From the NCBI RefSeq assembly GCF_014647915.1, contig NZ_BMQC01000005.1, positions 124,001 to 188,000 of the forward strand: 64,000 nucleotides of DNA, written 5' to 3'. The stretch is from Pilimelia terevasa (GTDB lineage: Bacteria; Actinomycetota; Actinomycetes; Mycobacteriales; Micromonosporaceae). The translations under genes were made by a program, and so were the position numbers. The notes below the pieces were generated by a model, which worked only from the letters and a program-made list of their open reading frames with translations, was not told where the DNA came from and ran no database searches. Positions 14,589 through 25,340 of this stretch are shown here, piece after piece. How positions within the stretch are numbered: the stretch's first letter is position 1; every line of letters starts with the position of its first letter.

Positions 14589-17500
14589 CCGGTCACCGCA
14601 CTCGGGCCGAGCAGGGCCTTGAGGTCGGCCTTCAGCGCCGTGGTCGGCGCCACCCGGTGCGGGTTCAGGCGCAGCAGCCGGACCCGGCTGCCCTGGGTCA
14701 GCCGGACGTGCACCTCGGCGTTGCCCGGGTGGCTGACCAGCACCTCCCGCAGCCGGTCGACCGTCGGCGGGGTGCACCGCGGCGTGGGCAGGTTCAGCAC
14801 CAGCGGCCGCACCTCGTCGACGGCCGTGATCTCCGGGACGGACAGGTCCATCGCCATCAGCCGGGGCTGGTCGTCGCGCCGGTCGACCCGGCCCTTGACC
14901 ACCACGATCGCGTCCTCGGCGATGTACTGGCCGACCAGCTCGTAGGTGTTGGGGAAGAACAGCACCTCGACCGCCCCGCCCAGGTCCTCCAGCGTGGCCG
15001 AGGCCCACGCCCGGCCCTGCTTGGTGATCCGGCGCTGCACCCCGGACAGGATCCCGGCCAGCGCCAGCACCTGGCCGTCGCCGACCCCGCCCTCCTCGCC
15101 GAGCGCGGCGATGGGCATGTCCGCCGCGGCCGAGAGCACGTGCTCGACGCCGAGCAGCGGGTGGTCGGAGACGTACAGCCCGAGCATCTCGCGCTCGAAG
15201 GCCAGCAGGTCGGCCTTGTCCCACTCCGAGGCGGGGATGCTGGGCGTGACGGTCATGGGGGTGCCGGTGTCGCCGCCGGCCCCGAACGCGTCGCCGAACA
15301 GGTCGTACTGGCCGACCGCCTCGTTCTTCTTCAGGTCCATGAACGACTCGACCGCGTCGGCGTGCACGGTCAGCAGCCCGCGCCGCGGGTGGGTCATCGA
15401 GTCGAACGCGCCCGCCTTGATCAGCGACTCGATCGACTTCTTGTTGCAGGCCACCGCGTCGATCTTGCGCAGGTAGTCGTAGAAGTCGGTGTAGGCGCCC
15501 TTCTCCCGGCGGCAGCGCACGATCGACTCGACCACGTTGGTGCCGACGTTGCGGACCGCGGCCAGGCCGAACCGGATGTCGGTGCCGACGGCGGCGAACC
15601 GGGCGCGGGACTCGTTGACGTCCGGCGGCAGCACCTTGATGCCCATCCGCCGGCACTCGGCCAGGTAGATCGCCGACTTGTCCTTGTCGTCGCCGACGCT
15701 GGTCAGCAGCGCGGCCATGTACTCGGCCGGGTGGTTGGCCTTGAGGTAGGCCGTCCAGTAGGAGACCAGGCCGTACGCGGCGGAGTGGGCCTTGTTGAAG
15801 GCGTAGTCGGAGAACGGGACCAGGATGTCCCACAGGGTCTTGATCGCCGCTTCGGAGAAGCCCTTGGCCTTCATCCCGTCGGAGAACGGGACGTACTCCT
15901 TGTCCAGGATCTCCTTCTTCTTCTTGCCCATGGCCCGGCGCAGCAGGTCGGCGGCGCCGAGGGTGTACCCGGCGAGCTTCTGCGCGATCGCCATGACCTG
16001 CTCCTGGTACACGATCAGCCCGTAGGTGTCGCCCAGGATGTCCTCCAGCGCGTCGGCCAGCTCCGGGTGGATCGGGACCACCGGCTTGCGCTTGTTCTTG
16101 CGGTCGGCGTAGTCGTTGTGGGCGTTGGCGCCCATCGGGCCGGGGCGGTAGAGGGCGCCGACGGCGGAGATGTCCTCGAAGTTGTCCGGCGCCATCGAGC
16201 GCAGCAGCGCGCGCATCGGCCCGCCGTCGAACTGGAACACGCCGAGGGTGTCGCCGCGGCCGAGCAGCTCGTAGGTGGCCCGGTCGTCCAGCGGCAGCGT
16301 CTCCAGGACCAGGTCGACGCCCTTGTTGTCGCGGATGCCGTCGAGGCAGTCGTCCATGATGGTCAGGTTGCGCAGGCCCAGGAAGTCCATCTTGAGCAGG
16401 CCGATGTTCTCGCACGCGCCCATGTCCCACTGGGTGATGATCGCGCCGTCCTGCTCGCGCTTCTGGATCGGCAGGACGTCCACCAGCGGGTCGCGGGACA
16501 GGATCACGCCCGCGGCGTGCACGCCCCACTGGCGCTTGAGGCCCTCCAGGCCCTTCGCCGTGTCGACGATCTTGGCGACCTCGGCGTCGGACTCGTAGAG
16601 CTGGCGGAACTCCACCGCCTCCGGGTACCGCTTGTGCGAGGGGTCGAAGATGCCGGTCAGCGGGATGTCCTTGCCCATCACCGCGGGCGGCATCGCCTTG
16701 GTGATCCGGTCGCCCATGGCGAACGGGTAGCCCAGGACCCGGGAGGCGTCCTTGATCGCGGCCTTCGCCTTGATCGTGCCGTAGGTGATGATCTGCGCCA
16801 CCCGGGCGTCGCCGTACTTCTCCGTGGCGTAGCGGATCATGTCGCCGCGGCGGCGCTCGTCGAAGTCCATGTCGATGTCGGGCATCGAGATGCGGTCGGG
16901 GTTGAGGAAGCGCTCGAACAGCAGGCCGTGCTGCATCGGGTCCAGCTCGGTGATGCCCAGCGCGTAGGCGATCAGGGCGCCGGCCGCGGAGCCGCGCCCC
17001 GGGCCGACCCGGATGCCCTCCCGCTTGGCGTAGGCGACCAGGTCGGCGGTGACCAGGAAGTAGCCGGGGAAGCCCATCGTGAGGATGACGTCCAGCTCGT
17101 ACTCGGCCTGCTTCAGCCGGTCCTCCGGCACCCCGCCCGGGAAGCGGCGGCGGAGGCCGGCGAACACGTCGCGGCGCAGGACCGACTCCTCGGTCTCCCC
17201 CGGCGGCACCGGGAACTGCGGCATCAGGTTGCGGGCGGCGAACACCGAGGAGTAGTCGCCGATCTTCTCCGCCACCTCCAGCGTGTTGTCGCAGGCGCCG
17301 GGCACCTCCGCGTCCCACAGCGCGCGCATCTCCGCGGCGGACTTGAGGTAGAAGTCGCGGGCGTCGAAGCGGAACCGCTTCGGGTCGGCCATGGTGGAGC
17401 CGGACTGCACGCACAGCAGCACCTCGTGCGCGTCGGCGTCCCGGGCGTACGTGTAGTGCAGGTCGTTGGTGGCCAGCGGCTTGAGCTGGAGCCGGCGGCC

Positions 17501-18118
17501 CAGCCGGATCAGGTCGGCGCGGACCCGGTTCTCGATGTCCAGGCCGTGGTCCATCAGCTCCAGGTAGAAGTTGTCGCGGCCGAAGATGTCGGCGAACTCG
17601 CCGGCCGACTCGCACGCCTTCTCGAAGTTGCCGATCCGCAGCCAGGTCTGGATCTCGCCGGACGGGCACCCGGTGGTGGCGATGACGCCCCTGCCGTACG
17701 CGTGCAGCAGCTCCCGGTCGGCCCGCGGCTTGAAGTAGTAGCCCTCGATGCTGGCCCGCGACTGCATCCGGAACAGGTTGTGCAGGCCCTCGGCGTCGGC
17801 GGCCAGCATCGTCATGTGGGTGTAGGCGCCGCCGCCGGAGACGTCGTTCTCCCCGCCCTCGGCCCAGCGGACCCGGGTGCGCTCCTGGCGGGGGGTGTTC
17901 GGCGTGACGTAGCTCTCCACCCCGATGATCGGCTTGACGCCCGCCCGGGTGGCCTGCTGGTAGAAGTCGTACGCGCCGAACATGTTGCCGTGGTCGCTCA
18001 TCGCCAGGGCCGGCATCTGGAGCCGGTTCGCCTCGGCGAACAGGTCGCCGAGCCGGGCCGCCCCGTCCAGCATCGAGTACTCGGTGTGGACGTGCAGGTG
18101 CACGAACGGGTCCGTCAT
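14585..18118 (-). CDS. dnaE: Replicative DNA polymerase III alpha subunit DnaE
   Basis: The 1177-residue catalytic subunit of the replicase. The N-terminal PHP domain opens with [16 protein letters not shown] and includes MSDHGNM. The polymerase palm carries [18 protein letters not shown], with the catalytic aspartates; GPGRGSAAG and [28 protein letters not shown] are also present. A C-terminal OB-fold domain ([13 protein letters not shown]) follows. Length matches actinobacterial DnaE1. The ATG has AAGGAGCCGC before it. A second, error-prone homologue (dnaE2) lies near the right end of the window. The DUF2567 gene is coupled at its 3' end. Confidence 0.97.
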   Translation of the reverse strand: MTDPFVHLHVHTEYSMLDGAARLGDLFAEANRLQMPALAMSDHGNMFGAYDFYQQATRAGVKPIIGVESYVTPNTPRQERTRVRWAEGGENDVSGGGAYTHMTMLAADAEGLHNLFRMQSRASIEGYYFKPRADRELLHAYGRGVIATTGCPSGEIQTWLRIGNFEKACESAGEFADIFGRDNFYLELMDHGLDIENRVRADLIRLGRRLQLKPLATNDLHYTYARDADAHEVLLCVQSGSTMADPKRFRFDARDFYLKSAAEMRALWDAEVPGACDNTLEVAEKIGDYSSVFAARNLMPQFPVPPGETEESVLRRDVFAGLRRRFPGGVPEDRLKQAEYELDVILTMGFPGYFLVTADLVAYAKREGIRVGPGRGSAAGALIAYALGITELDPMQHGLLFERFLNPDRISMPDIDMDFDERRRGDMIRYATEKYGDARVAQIITYGTIKAKAAIKDASRVLGYPFAMGDRITKAMPPAVMGKDIPLTGIFDPSHKRYPEAVEFRQLYESDAEVAKIVDTAKGLEGLKRQWGVHAAGVILSRDPLVDVLPIQKREQDGAIITQWDMGACENIGLLKMDFLGLRNLTIMDDCLDGIRDNKGVDLVLETLPLDDRATYELLGRGDTLGVFQFDGGPMRALLRSMAPDNFEDISAVGALYRPGPMGANAHNDYADRKNKRKPVVPIHPELADALEDILGDTYGLIVYQEQVMAIAQKLAGYTLGAADLLRRAMGKKKKEILDKEYVPFSDGMKAKGFSEAAIKTLWDILVPFSDYAFNKAHSAAYGLVSYWTAYLKANHPAEYMAALLTSVGDDKDKSAIYLAECRRMGIKVLPPDVNESRARFAAVGTDIRFGLAAVRNVGTNVVESIVRCRREKGAYTDFYDYLRKIDAVACNKKSIESLIKAGAFDSMTHPRRGLLTVHADAVESFMDLKKNEAVGQYDLFGDAFGAGGDTGTPMTVTPSIPASEWDKADLLAFEREMLGLYVSDHPLLGVEHVLSAAADMPIAALGEEGGVGDGQVLALAGILSGVQRRITKQGRAWASATLEDLGGAVEVLFFPNTYELVGQYIAEDAIVVVKGRVDRRDDQPRLMAMDLSVPEITAVDEVRPLVLNLPTPRCTPPTVDRLREVLVSHPGNAEVHVRLTQGSRVRLLRLNPHRVAPTTALKADLKALLGPSAVTG

Positions 18119-18218
18119 GCGGCTCCTTCACGGGACGGCTGATCCACGGGGCGGCCGCCGGCAGGCGCGGACCGGCAGGCGCGCCGGCCGGTACCGGGGC
18201 GGAATCTCGACCTCCGAC

Positions 18219-18224
18219 ACCCTA
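18219..18224 (-). promoter_or_regulatory. Putative -10 (TAGGGT) for dnaE
   Basis: In the 145-base gap between the ParA-like gene and dnaE, the minus strand has TAGGGT about 100 bases before the dnaE ATG. A short GGGGA/TCCCC hairpin lies just upstream. It implies that dnaE has its own promoter. Confidence 0.35.
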
Positions 18225-18263
18225 TCGCTGCGCGGGGACATCCCCGGCCGGGTACCGCCGCGG

Positions 18264-19991
18264 TCAGCCGGTGAACGGCTCCATGATCGCTCCGGCGGCG
18301 CGCAGCCAGGCCGCCCGGGTCTCCGGGCGCAGCTCGTGGTGGTCGATGGAGGAGCCGGCCTCCAAGGCCGGGTCGTAGGGCACGCTGACCACGGCACGGG
18401 TCCGGGTGGCGAAGTGCCGCTCCAGGTCTTCGGCGAGCGCCGAGCGTGCCGGCGTCGTACTCGACACCAGGGTCACCGACCGGTCGGCGAGCGCGCCCAG
18501 GCCGACCTCGTGCAGCAGGTCCAGCATCCAGTCGGCGGCGAAGGCGGCGTCCTCGCGCGGGACCGTGGTCACCACGAGCTGGTCGCAGCCGCGCAGGACG
18601 GTCTGCCAGTTGGCGCTCTGCACGTTGTTGCCGGTGTCGACGCACACGACGTCGTGGGTCCGCCGCAGCAGGTCCAGGACCCGCTGGACGGTGACGGCGT
18701 CGAGCTGCTGGGCGAACCGGGGGTTCTCCTCGCCCGCGAGGATGTCGTAGGAGCCGTCGGGGGCGTGCCGCAGGTAGTCGTCGAGCTCGGAGCGCAGCGC
18801 GGCCGGCGGCGCCTGTTCGATGCGCTCCAGGTCGCCGACCAGGTGCCGGATGGTGCGCGCGTGCCGCGCGCTGCCCGCGCGCAGGCCCAGGGTGCCGCGC
18901 AGCTCGTTGTCGTCCCAGGCCACCACGCCCCGCCCGCGGACGGCGCCGATGGTCGCGGCGGCCAGGACCGTGGCGGTGGTCTTGTGGACGCCGCCCTTGG
19001 GGTTGGCGAACGCGATCACCCGGGGGCCGCCGAAGCCGCGCCGCAGCCGCACGGCCGGGTCGTCGCCGTCGCGGGGGGCGGCGGCGTGGAACGACAGCTC
19101 GCCGCCGAAGTCGGCCAGCAGGGCGGCGCCGTACCCGGGCAGGGCGCCGGGGTCGACGTCCAGGCGGGGGTAGCCGGCGGCCGGCGGCTGGCGGGTCCAG
19201 TCGGGCGCGCGTGCCGCGGGGTCGTGCGGGGTCAGCGGGTCATCGGCGCCCGCGGGCCGGCGGACTCCGTGGTCGGCGGCGTCAGCGGGCCGGCGGACAG
19301 CGGCGGCGCTGTCGGTGTCGGTGTCGGCGGTGTCGATGTCGGTGTCGGTGGCAGGAGGGGTGGCGGCGTGGTACCCGGGCGGACCGGTCCACGCCGCGTC
19401 CGGCACCAGGTCGCGCTCGTCGCGGTCGTCGTCGCGGTCGCGGCGGTGGTCGTGGCGGTCGTGCGGATGATGGCGGGCGTGGGGGTGATGGCGTGCGTGC
19501 GGGTCTCGGGGCCGCGCGGGCGGGTCGCCGGTGGGGTGCTCGTCGTCCCCGTCCGGGTCGCCGGGCGCCGCCCACTCCCCCGGCCCGGCGCCGGAGTCCC
19601 GGTCCGGGTGGCCGGCGGGGCGCCAGGGGGCGGCGGTCTCGGCGGACCAGCGCGCGTCCGGCGGCGCGACGTCCGCGGTCGGGTCCGCGCCGTCCCAGCG
19701 GTCGTCCTCCGGCGCGGGCGCCCACTCCTCGGCCGGCGGCGCGGCGAGCCGCTGCTGGGGCGGCTCCCAGATCGGCTCCGACAGGCGGGCCAGCGGGTGG
19801 CGGGCGGCGGCGCTGACGTAGGTGGCGCCGCCGCGCTCCGGCCAGCCGGCGGCCGGGTCGAGCCAGGACAGGTCGTCCTCCGCCGCGGCCGGGGCGTCCT
19901 CGGGCCGGGTGCCGCGCGCCCGGTCCAGCAGCGCGCGCCATCGCGGTGCGGGGTGTCCCCCACGCTCCCGATCGACTTCGGCGCCCTCCAC
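18264..19991 (-). CDS. ParA/MinD-like ATPase with long low-complexity N-terminus
   Basis: A 575-residue protein. Residues about 320-575 are a MinD/ParA-type (SIMIBI) P-loop domain: VIAFANPKGGVHKTTAT (332-339 is the deviant Walker A, where His replaces the usual Gly of KGGVGKT), VAWDDNE, VCVDTGNNVQSANW (Walker B region) and LVVTTVPREDAA. Residues 1-320 are Pro/Ala/Asp/Arg-rich, with a His-rich block (about 163-194) and a TD repeat, and are probably disordered. GTG 19991 is chosen because GGGAGG lies 5 bases upstream; the longer open frame upstream is antisense noise. The membrane-anchored gene upstream is a possible partner. Such ATPases act in positioning or secretion; the cargo is unknown. 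Confidence 0.8.
   Translation of the reverse strand: MEGAEVDRERGGHPAPRWRALLDRARGTRPEDAPAAAEDDLSWLDPAAGWPERGGATYVSAAARHPLARLSEPIWEPPQQRLAAPPAEEWAPAPEDDRWDGADPTADVAPPDARWSAETAAPWRPAGHPDRDSGAGPGEWAAPGDPDGDDEHPTGDPPARPRDPHARHHPHARHHPHDRHDHRRDRDDDRDERDLVPDAAWTGPPGYHAATPPATDTDIDTADTDTDSAAAVRRPADAADHGVRRPAGADDPLTPHDPAARAPDWTRQPPAAGYPRLDVDPGALPGYGAALLADFGGELSFHAAAPRDGDDPAVRLRRGFGGPRVIAFANPKGGVHKTTATVLAAATIGAVRGRGVVAWDDNELRGTLGLRAGSARHARTIRHLVGDLERIEQAPPAALRSELDDYLRHAPDGSYDILAGEENPRFAQQLDAVTVQRVLDLLRRTHDVVCVDTGNNVQSANWQTVLRGCDQLVVTTVPREDAAFAADWMLDLLHEVGLGALADRSVTLVSSTTPARSALAEDLERHFATRTRAVVSVPYDPALEAGSSIDHHELRPETRAAWLRAAGAIMEPFTG
19311..19350. repeat. Imperfect GGTGTC hexanucleotide tract
   Basis: A run of near-identical 6-base units encodes the Thr-Asp alternation (TDTDIDTADTDTD) in the disordered half of the ParA-like protein. 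Likely prone to length change. Confidence 0.55.
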
Positions 19992-20090
19992 GCTTGCCTC
20001 CCAGCACCGTCCGCTCGCCGTCGCCGGCCGCGAACCTCTCCGACCTCGGCCCGTGGACCGGCCACGCGGGGGCGGCGGTCCACCGGGCGG

Positions 20091-20137
20091 GCATCCGCCC
20101 ATCGGGAGTTTCAACGCGGCACAAGAAGGGCGGATGC
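20091..20137 (-). terminator. Hairpin after the membrane-anchored gene
   Basis: A 10-bp perfect stem (GCATCCGCCC at 20091-20100, GGGCGGATGC at 20128-20137) with a 27-base loop begins 3 bases after the stop of the gene ending at 20141. There is no U-tract, so it could be a processing or attenuating hairpin rather than a full terminator before the ParA-like gene. Confidence 0.4.
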
Positions 20138-20140
20138 GAC

Positions 20141-20968
20141 TTAGCGCGTATTCGGCACTTTCGGGACACATCCGCTGGACGTTCCGCCCCCGCACTCCTG
20201 GTCCGGCAGCGGCGGGAGGAACACGGTCCGGTCCAGCCGCCGGACCTCCGGCGCCGGGTCGACGATCCGCACCTCCGGCTGGGTCGCCACCCGCGCCAGG
20301 ACCGCGTGCGGCGCCCGCACCACCAGGGCGTACACGCAGGAGCAGGCGGCCCGCATGGCGGCGGCCTCGGTGCCGACCACCCGGCGCTGCGCCTCGTACG
20401 ACGCGCGCAGCCGGCGGGCCTTCTCGTCGGTGCCGGCCGCGCGCGCGAGCAGCTCCTGGTAGTCGAGCACCTCGCCGTCGAAGCGCAGCGCGACCTGGCC
20501 CATGCCGGCCACCACGTCCTCGGGCACCCGGAACGCATCGATCTTGACCACCCGGGTGTCCACGCCGGGCAGCGGGACCTTGGCGAAGACCGCCGAGACC
20601 GACAGTCCGCCGACCAGCGGCGGGAGCCGGTCCGGCGCCAGGTAGGCGGTGAGGGTGACCAGGGCGTACGCCTCCTCGGCCGGCGCCGCCGCGGCCAGCG
20701 CCCGGAGCTGGGCGCGGCTGGCCTTCAGGTACCCGGTCACGCTCTCGCCCGGCCCGGCACCCACCCGGGCCGAGGGCTCGGCGGCCGCCCGGCTGCCCGG
20801 CCGGCCGCCCTGCCACACGGCGAAGCTCAGCAGCAGCACCAGCCCCAGGCCGCCGGCCGACAGGGGCACCCGCGCGCGGCGGCACCGGCGCATCAGCCCG
20901 CGCAGGCCCGCCGCCAGCCGGGGCAGCGCCCACGCGTCCAGCCGACGCAGCGCGGCGGCCAGACGCAC
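20141..20968 (-). CDS. Membrane-anchored protein of unknown function
   Basis: A 275-residue protein with a basic N-terminus, one membrane helix at about 37-53 (LSAGGLGLVLLLSFAVW) and a C-terminal domain that should be extracytoplasmic. That domain contains YALVTLTAYLAP, GLSVSAVFAKVPLPGVDTRVVKI and a CSC motif near residue 206. I recognise no family. GTG 20968 lies one base after the rluD stop, so it is in the same operon, between rluD and the ParA-like ATPase. Its position beside a MinD/ParA-like protein suggests a membrane partner, which is inference only. Confidence 0.72.
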   Translation of the reverse strand: MRLAAALRRLDAWALPRLAAGLRGLMRRCRRARVPLSAGGLGLVLLLSFAVWQGGRPGSRAAAEPSARVGAGPGESVTGYLKASRAQLRALAAAAPAEEAYALVTLTAYLAPDRLPPLVGGLSVSAVFAKVPLPGVDTRVVKIDAFRVPEDVVAGMGQVALRFDGEVLDYQELLARAAGTDEKARRLRASYEAQRRVVGTEAAAMRAACSCVYALVVRAPHAVLARVATQPEVRIVDPAPEVRRLDRTVFLPPLPDQECGGGTSSGCVPKVPNTR

Positions 20969-20969
20969 C

Positions 20970-21898
<929 letters not shown>

Positions 21899-21902
<4 letters not shown>

Positions 21903-22489
21903 GCCTGTACCTCCGTCGTGTCGCCGCGCCGCGATCCGTCGCGGGGCCGGCCGGTGAACTCCAGGAACACGGCCAGGACGACGCCGCAGACCAGGGCGCT
22001 GTCGGCGAGGTTGAACACCGGCCAGATCCGGCCGTAGGGGTCGAACAGCGAGACCATGTCGACCACGTGCCCCCGGAACACCCCGGGCGCCCGGAAGACC
22101 CGGTCGGTCAGGTTGCCGAGGACGCCGCCCAGGATCAGCCCGAGCGACACCGCCCAGGGAAGCGACCGCACGCCGCGGGCGAGCCAGACCAGGAACCCGA
22201 TCATGATGACCGCGAAGATCGGGAAGATCCACGTGTAGTCGCCGCCGAGGCTGAACGCGGCGCCGCTGTTGCGGGTGAGCGACAGGTAGAGCACGCCGCC
22301 CCACAGCCGGACCGGCACCTCGTCGGCGAGCTGCGCCAACGCCACCTGCTTGGTGACCACGTCGCCGGCCAGGATCGCCGCGGCCAGGCCGCCCAGCAGC
22401 CACACCGCCCGCCCCGGACCCGACGGCGCGCCCGCCGACCCGCGCTCTGGACCCACGCCCCACCTCCCACGCCCGGTCGCCCGGGGCAT
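21899..22489 (-). CDS. lspA: Lipoprotein signal peptidase LspA
   Basis: A membrane aspartyl peptidase (196 residues) that cleaves the signal peptide of prolipoproteins after lipidation. Four helices are visible, with the two catalytic Asp motifs GNLTDR and FNLADS, plus [12 protein letters not shown] choose ATG 22489 because the minus strand has a TAGATT -10 at 22506-22511, which places the transcript start near 22499, downstream of a possible earlier start at 22549. AAAGG just before the ATG is a usable ribosome site. It leads the lspA-rluD-membrane protein-ParA-like set. Confidence 0.92.
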
Positions 22490-22505
22490 CCACCTTTGTC
22501 GGAGC

Positions 22506-22511
22506 AATCTA
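22506..22511 (-). promoter_or_regulatory. -10 box (TAGATT) for lspA
   Basis: TAGATT on the minus strand, 16 bases before the lspA ATG, predicts a leader of about 10 nt that still contains AAAGG. No strong -35 is visible. Confidence 0.4.
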
Positions 22512-22587
22512 CTAGGCGCGGCCGCGACGACGCGGACGCGCCGAGCCAACTACGCACAGTAGCGGGAAAGGAGAGGTCGTGGACGGG

Positions 22588-23583
22588 TCAGCGGCGCTCG
22601 GCGAGCTGCTTGCACGGGATACACAGCGTGGCGATCGGGAAGGCGGCCAGCCGCTCCACCGGAATCGCGTTGCCGCACCGCTCGCACCAGCCGTAGCCGC
22701 CCTCGTCGAGCCGCTCCAGGGCGCGCTCCACCTGGCTCACCCGGTCGGCGAGGTTGTTGACGAGGGTGATCTCCTGCTCGCGCTCGCCGGTCTTGGTACC
22801 GGTGTCGGCCTGGTCGTCGCCCGCGGAGTCGGACAGCCGGCCGCGCTGCAGCGCGGTGATCTCGACCATGGTCTGGTCGTACTCCTCGGTCAGCTCCGCG
22901 AGGCTGGCGGTCAGCGCGGCGCGGATCTCGGCCTCCTCCCCGGCGCTGCGGCTGCGGCGGGGCGGGGTACCGGCCCCGGCCTTCGACAGCCTCGCCGCGC
23001 CCTCGGCCGGCTCGGCCACCCGGCGGCGGCGGGACGGGGCAGCCGGGCGGGGCGCCGCCGGAGCGCCGGTGCCCTCGTCCGGCGCACCGGACGGCCCCCC
23101 GTCGGCGCGGTCGGGGAGGTCGCCGCCGGGCACCGCCGCTGCGGTGGCGGCCTTCCGGGCGGTCGTCGTGCCGGCGCCCTTCTTGACTGCCGTGCTCTTG
23201 GCCACCGTGCTCTTGGCTGCCGTGCTCTTGGCGCCGGGTGCAGGGGCGGTCGAGGTCTTGGCCGCCGGAGTCCTGGCCGTCGGAGCGACGGCAGCGGACT
23301 TCCTGGTGGCCGCTTGCTTGGCGGCGGGCGTCTTCGGTGCTGGAGTCGTCTTCGATGCCGGGGGCTTCGGTGTGGCGGTCTCAGATGCCGGGGCGGGGGT
23401 CGACGCCTTCGGGGCCGCGGGCTTGGTCGAGCGGGTCGCCTTGGCGGGGGACTTCGCGCCCGACGCCGCGGTCCGGGCGGCCCCCCGGGCCGGCCGCCCG
23501 GTCGCGGGCGGGCCGTCGGCGGGCCGGTCGCCGCCGGCCGTCCGCGTCGTCGCTGCCCCGCGCTTCACCGCACGCTCGGCCAT
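22588..23583 (-). CDS. DksA/TraR C4-type zinc-finger protein with histone H1-like N-terminus
   Basis: A 331-residue protein in two parts. The N-terminal 200 residues are Ala/Lys/Pro/Thr-rich with repeated AAKST/VAKST units, like linker histone tails. The C-terminal about 110 residues have a coiled-coil (ELTEEYDQTMVEITALQ, then LADRVSQVERALERLDEGGYG) and a four-cysteine zinc finger (Cys300, 303, 321, 324), as in TraR/DksA. The usual DksA role is binding RNA polymerase through the secondary channel; the basic tail suggests DNA association. The ATG at 23583 has GGGGGA upstream. The acidic DxxDA tip of classical DksA is not obvious, so function may differ. Confidence 0.85.
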   Translation of the reverse strand: MAERAVKRGAATTRTAGGDRPADGPPATGRPARGAARTAASGAKSPAKATRSTKPAAPKASTPAPASETATPKPPASKTTPAPKTPAAKQAATRKSAAVAPTARTPAAKTSTAPAPGAKSTAAKSTVAKSTAVKKGAGTTTARKAATAAAVPGGDLPDRADGGPSGAPDEGTGAPAAPRPAAPSRRRRVAEPAEGAARLSKAGAGTPPRRSRSAGEEAEIRAALTASLAELTEEYDQTMVEITALQRGRLSDSAGDDQADTGTKTGEREQEITLVNNLADRVSQVERALERLDEGGYGWCERCGNAIPVERLAAFPIATLCIPCKQLAERR

Positions 23584-23773
23584 GGCGTCCCCCGTCCACC
23601 CGGTGCGCGACCGGCCGTCGCGCACACCGCCCCCGACGCCGGCGCGGGCCGGCAGGCCCCGCCGTGCCGCCGCGCGGGACCTGTTGGTCACCGCTCGCCC
23701 ACCCCGCCGGGCGCGGGCGCGTCGGACCAGCATAAAAGGTCACCAAACACCGGGCGCACGCGAAGCGCGGAGA

Positions 23774-25276
23774 TCACTCCGACGCATGGCCCTCCTCGCC
23801 GAGCCACCGGGCCACCCGGCCGCGGCGGCTCACCGCCCGCAGCCGGCGCTCCGCGGTGTCCCGGACCTGGCCGGTGGCGACGATCAGCAGGCTGTCCCCG
23901 GTCCGTAGGCGGGTCGAGGCCGCCGGGACGAACGCCTCCGCGTCCCGGACGACGAGGGTCACCGCGGCGCCGGGCGGCAGCCGCAGCTCGTCGAGGTAGA
24001 CGCCGCACAGCCGCGAGCCCTCGGGCACGTCGAGCTGGAGCAGGTCGGCGCCCATCCGGTCCAGCGGCGCGGTCTCGACGCTCAGCTCCGTGGCCTCGTC
24101 CCCCGCCGCGGTCACCCCGAGCCGCCGGGCGAGCGAACCGATGCCGCTGACCTGCGCGAAGGTGAACACCACGACCAGGACGAACACGGCGTTGAACAGC
24201 TCCCCGGCGCCCGGGTAGCCGGCCGACAGCGGAATGGTCGCCAGGACGATGGGCACCGCGCCGCGCAGGCCCGCCCAGGACAGGAACGCCTGCTCGCGCA
24301 GCGGTATCCGAAACGGCCACGCGCTGACCCACACCGACAGCGGCCGGGCGAAGACCAGCAGCGCCACCCCGACCACCAGCGCCGGCAGCACGGCGGAGGG
24401 TAGCTGCGCCGGGGAGACCAGCAGGCCGAGCATGACGAACAGGCCGATCTGGGCCAGCCAGGCCACCCCGTCGGCGAAACCGAGGATCGCCTGCCGGTGC
24501 GGCAGCCGCGCGTTGCCCAGCACCACCCCGGCCACGTACACCGCGAGGAAGCCGGAGGCGTGCGCGGCGGCGCCGACGGCGTACGCGAGGACCGTCAGCG
24601 CGACCGCCGCGATCGGGTACAGGCCGGCCGAGGGGAGCGCCGCCCGGCGCAGGGCGGCCCGGCCGGCGAAGCCGACCGCCAGCCCGATCGCCGCGCCGGC
24701 CGCCAGCTCGTACGCGACCAGCAGCAGCTCCTGCCACCACGGCCGGCTGCCGAACTCCCCCGTCGCCAGCAGGATCACGAGGAGGGCGACCGGGGCGTCG
24801 TTCATGCCGGACTCGGCCTCCAGCACCGTGACCAGCCGGCGCCGCAGCTTGAGCCGGCGCAGCGTCGAGAACACCGCCGCGGCGTCGGTCGAGGAGAGCA
24901 CCGCGCCGTACAGCAGGGCCAGCCGCCAGTCGAGCCCGAGCGCGTAATGGGCGACCAGGCCGACGGCGGCGATGCTGACCAGGACGCCGAGCGTGGACAG
25001 CGTCGAGGCCAGGCCGAGGACCGGGCGCAGGGCGGTCCACCGGGCGGTCAGCCCGCCCTCGGCGATGATCAGGATGAGCGCGACGAAGCCGAGCACCCGG
25101 GCGAGTTCGGCGTCGTCGAACTCGATGCCCAGGCCGCTCTCGCCGAGGGCCACGCCGAGCAGCAGGTACACCAGCAGGCTGGGCAGGCCGGCGCGCGCGG
25201 ACAGCCGGACGGCCGCCACCGACACGAGCAGGACCGCCGCGCCGATCAGCAGGACGACGTCGAGCCCGGTGGTCAC
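23774..25276 (-). CDS. K+/H+ antiporter, CPA1 type with C-terminal RCK (TrkA_C) domain
   Basis: A 500-residue transporter. About 12 hydrophobic helices cover residues 1-385, with the family motifs LLLGVALGESGLG, LIIAEGGLT and SSTDAAAVFSTLR, followed by AESGMNDAPVALL. A TrkA_C-like domain follows (EGSRLCGVYLDELRLPPGAAVTLVVRD). This arrangement is the NhaP2/CvrA group, which exchanges K+ (or Na+) for H+ and is gated by a cytoplasmic nucleotide-sensing domain. It probably serves cation and pH homeostasis. GTG 25276 has no strong ribosome site. Confidence 0.9.
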   Translation of the reverse strand: MTTGLDVVLLIGAAVLLVSVAAVRLSARAGLPSLLVYLLLGVALGESGLGIEFDDAELARVLGFVALILIIAEGGLTARWTALRPVLGLASTLSTLGVLVSIAAVGLVAHYALGLDWRLALLYGAVLSSTDAAAVFSTLRRLKLRRRLVTVLEAESGMNDAPVALLVILLATGEFGSRPWWQELLLVAYELAAGAAIGLAVGFAGRAALRRAALPSAGLYPIAAVALTVLAYAVGAAAHASGFLAVYVAGVVLGNARLPHRQAILGFADGVAWLAQIGLFVMLGLLVSPAQLPSAVLPALVVGVALLVFARPLSVWVSAWPFRIPLREQAFLSWAGLRGAVPIVLATIPLSAGYPGAGELFNAVFVLVVVFTFAQVSGIGSLARRLGVTAAGDEATELSVETAPLDRMGADLLQLDVPEGSRLCGVYLDELRLPPGAAVTLVVRDAEAFVPAASTRLRTGDSLLIVATGQVRDTAERRLRAVSRRGRVARWLGEEGHASE

Positions 25277-25340
25277 GAGGCGGGGCCGCGCGGGGGACGC
25301 CCGCCGGCCGCGGGGCGGTCCGGGCGCGCCGCTGCTGTCG

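Noticed and set aside
20141-20933. Extending the ParA-like protein upstream to 20933
   Set aside because: GTG 19991 has an excellent GGGAGG site; the longer frame is antisense-like within the membrane protein gene and has no motifs.
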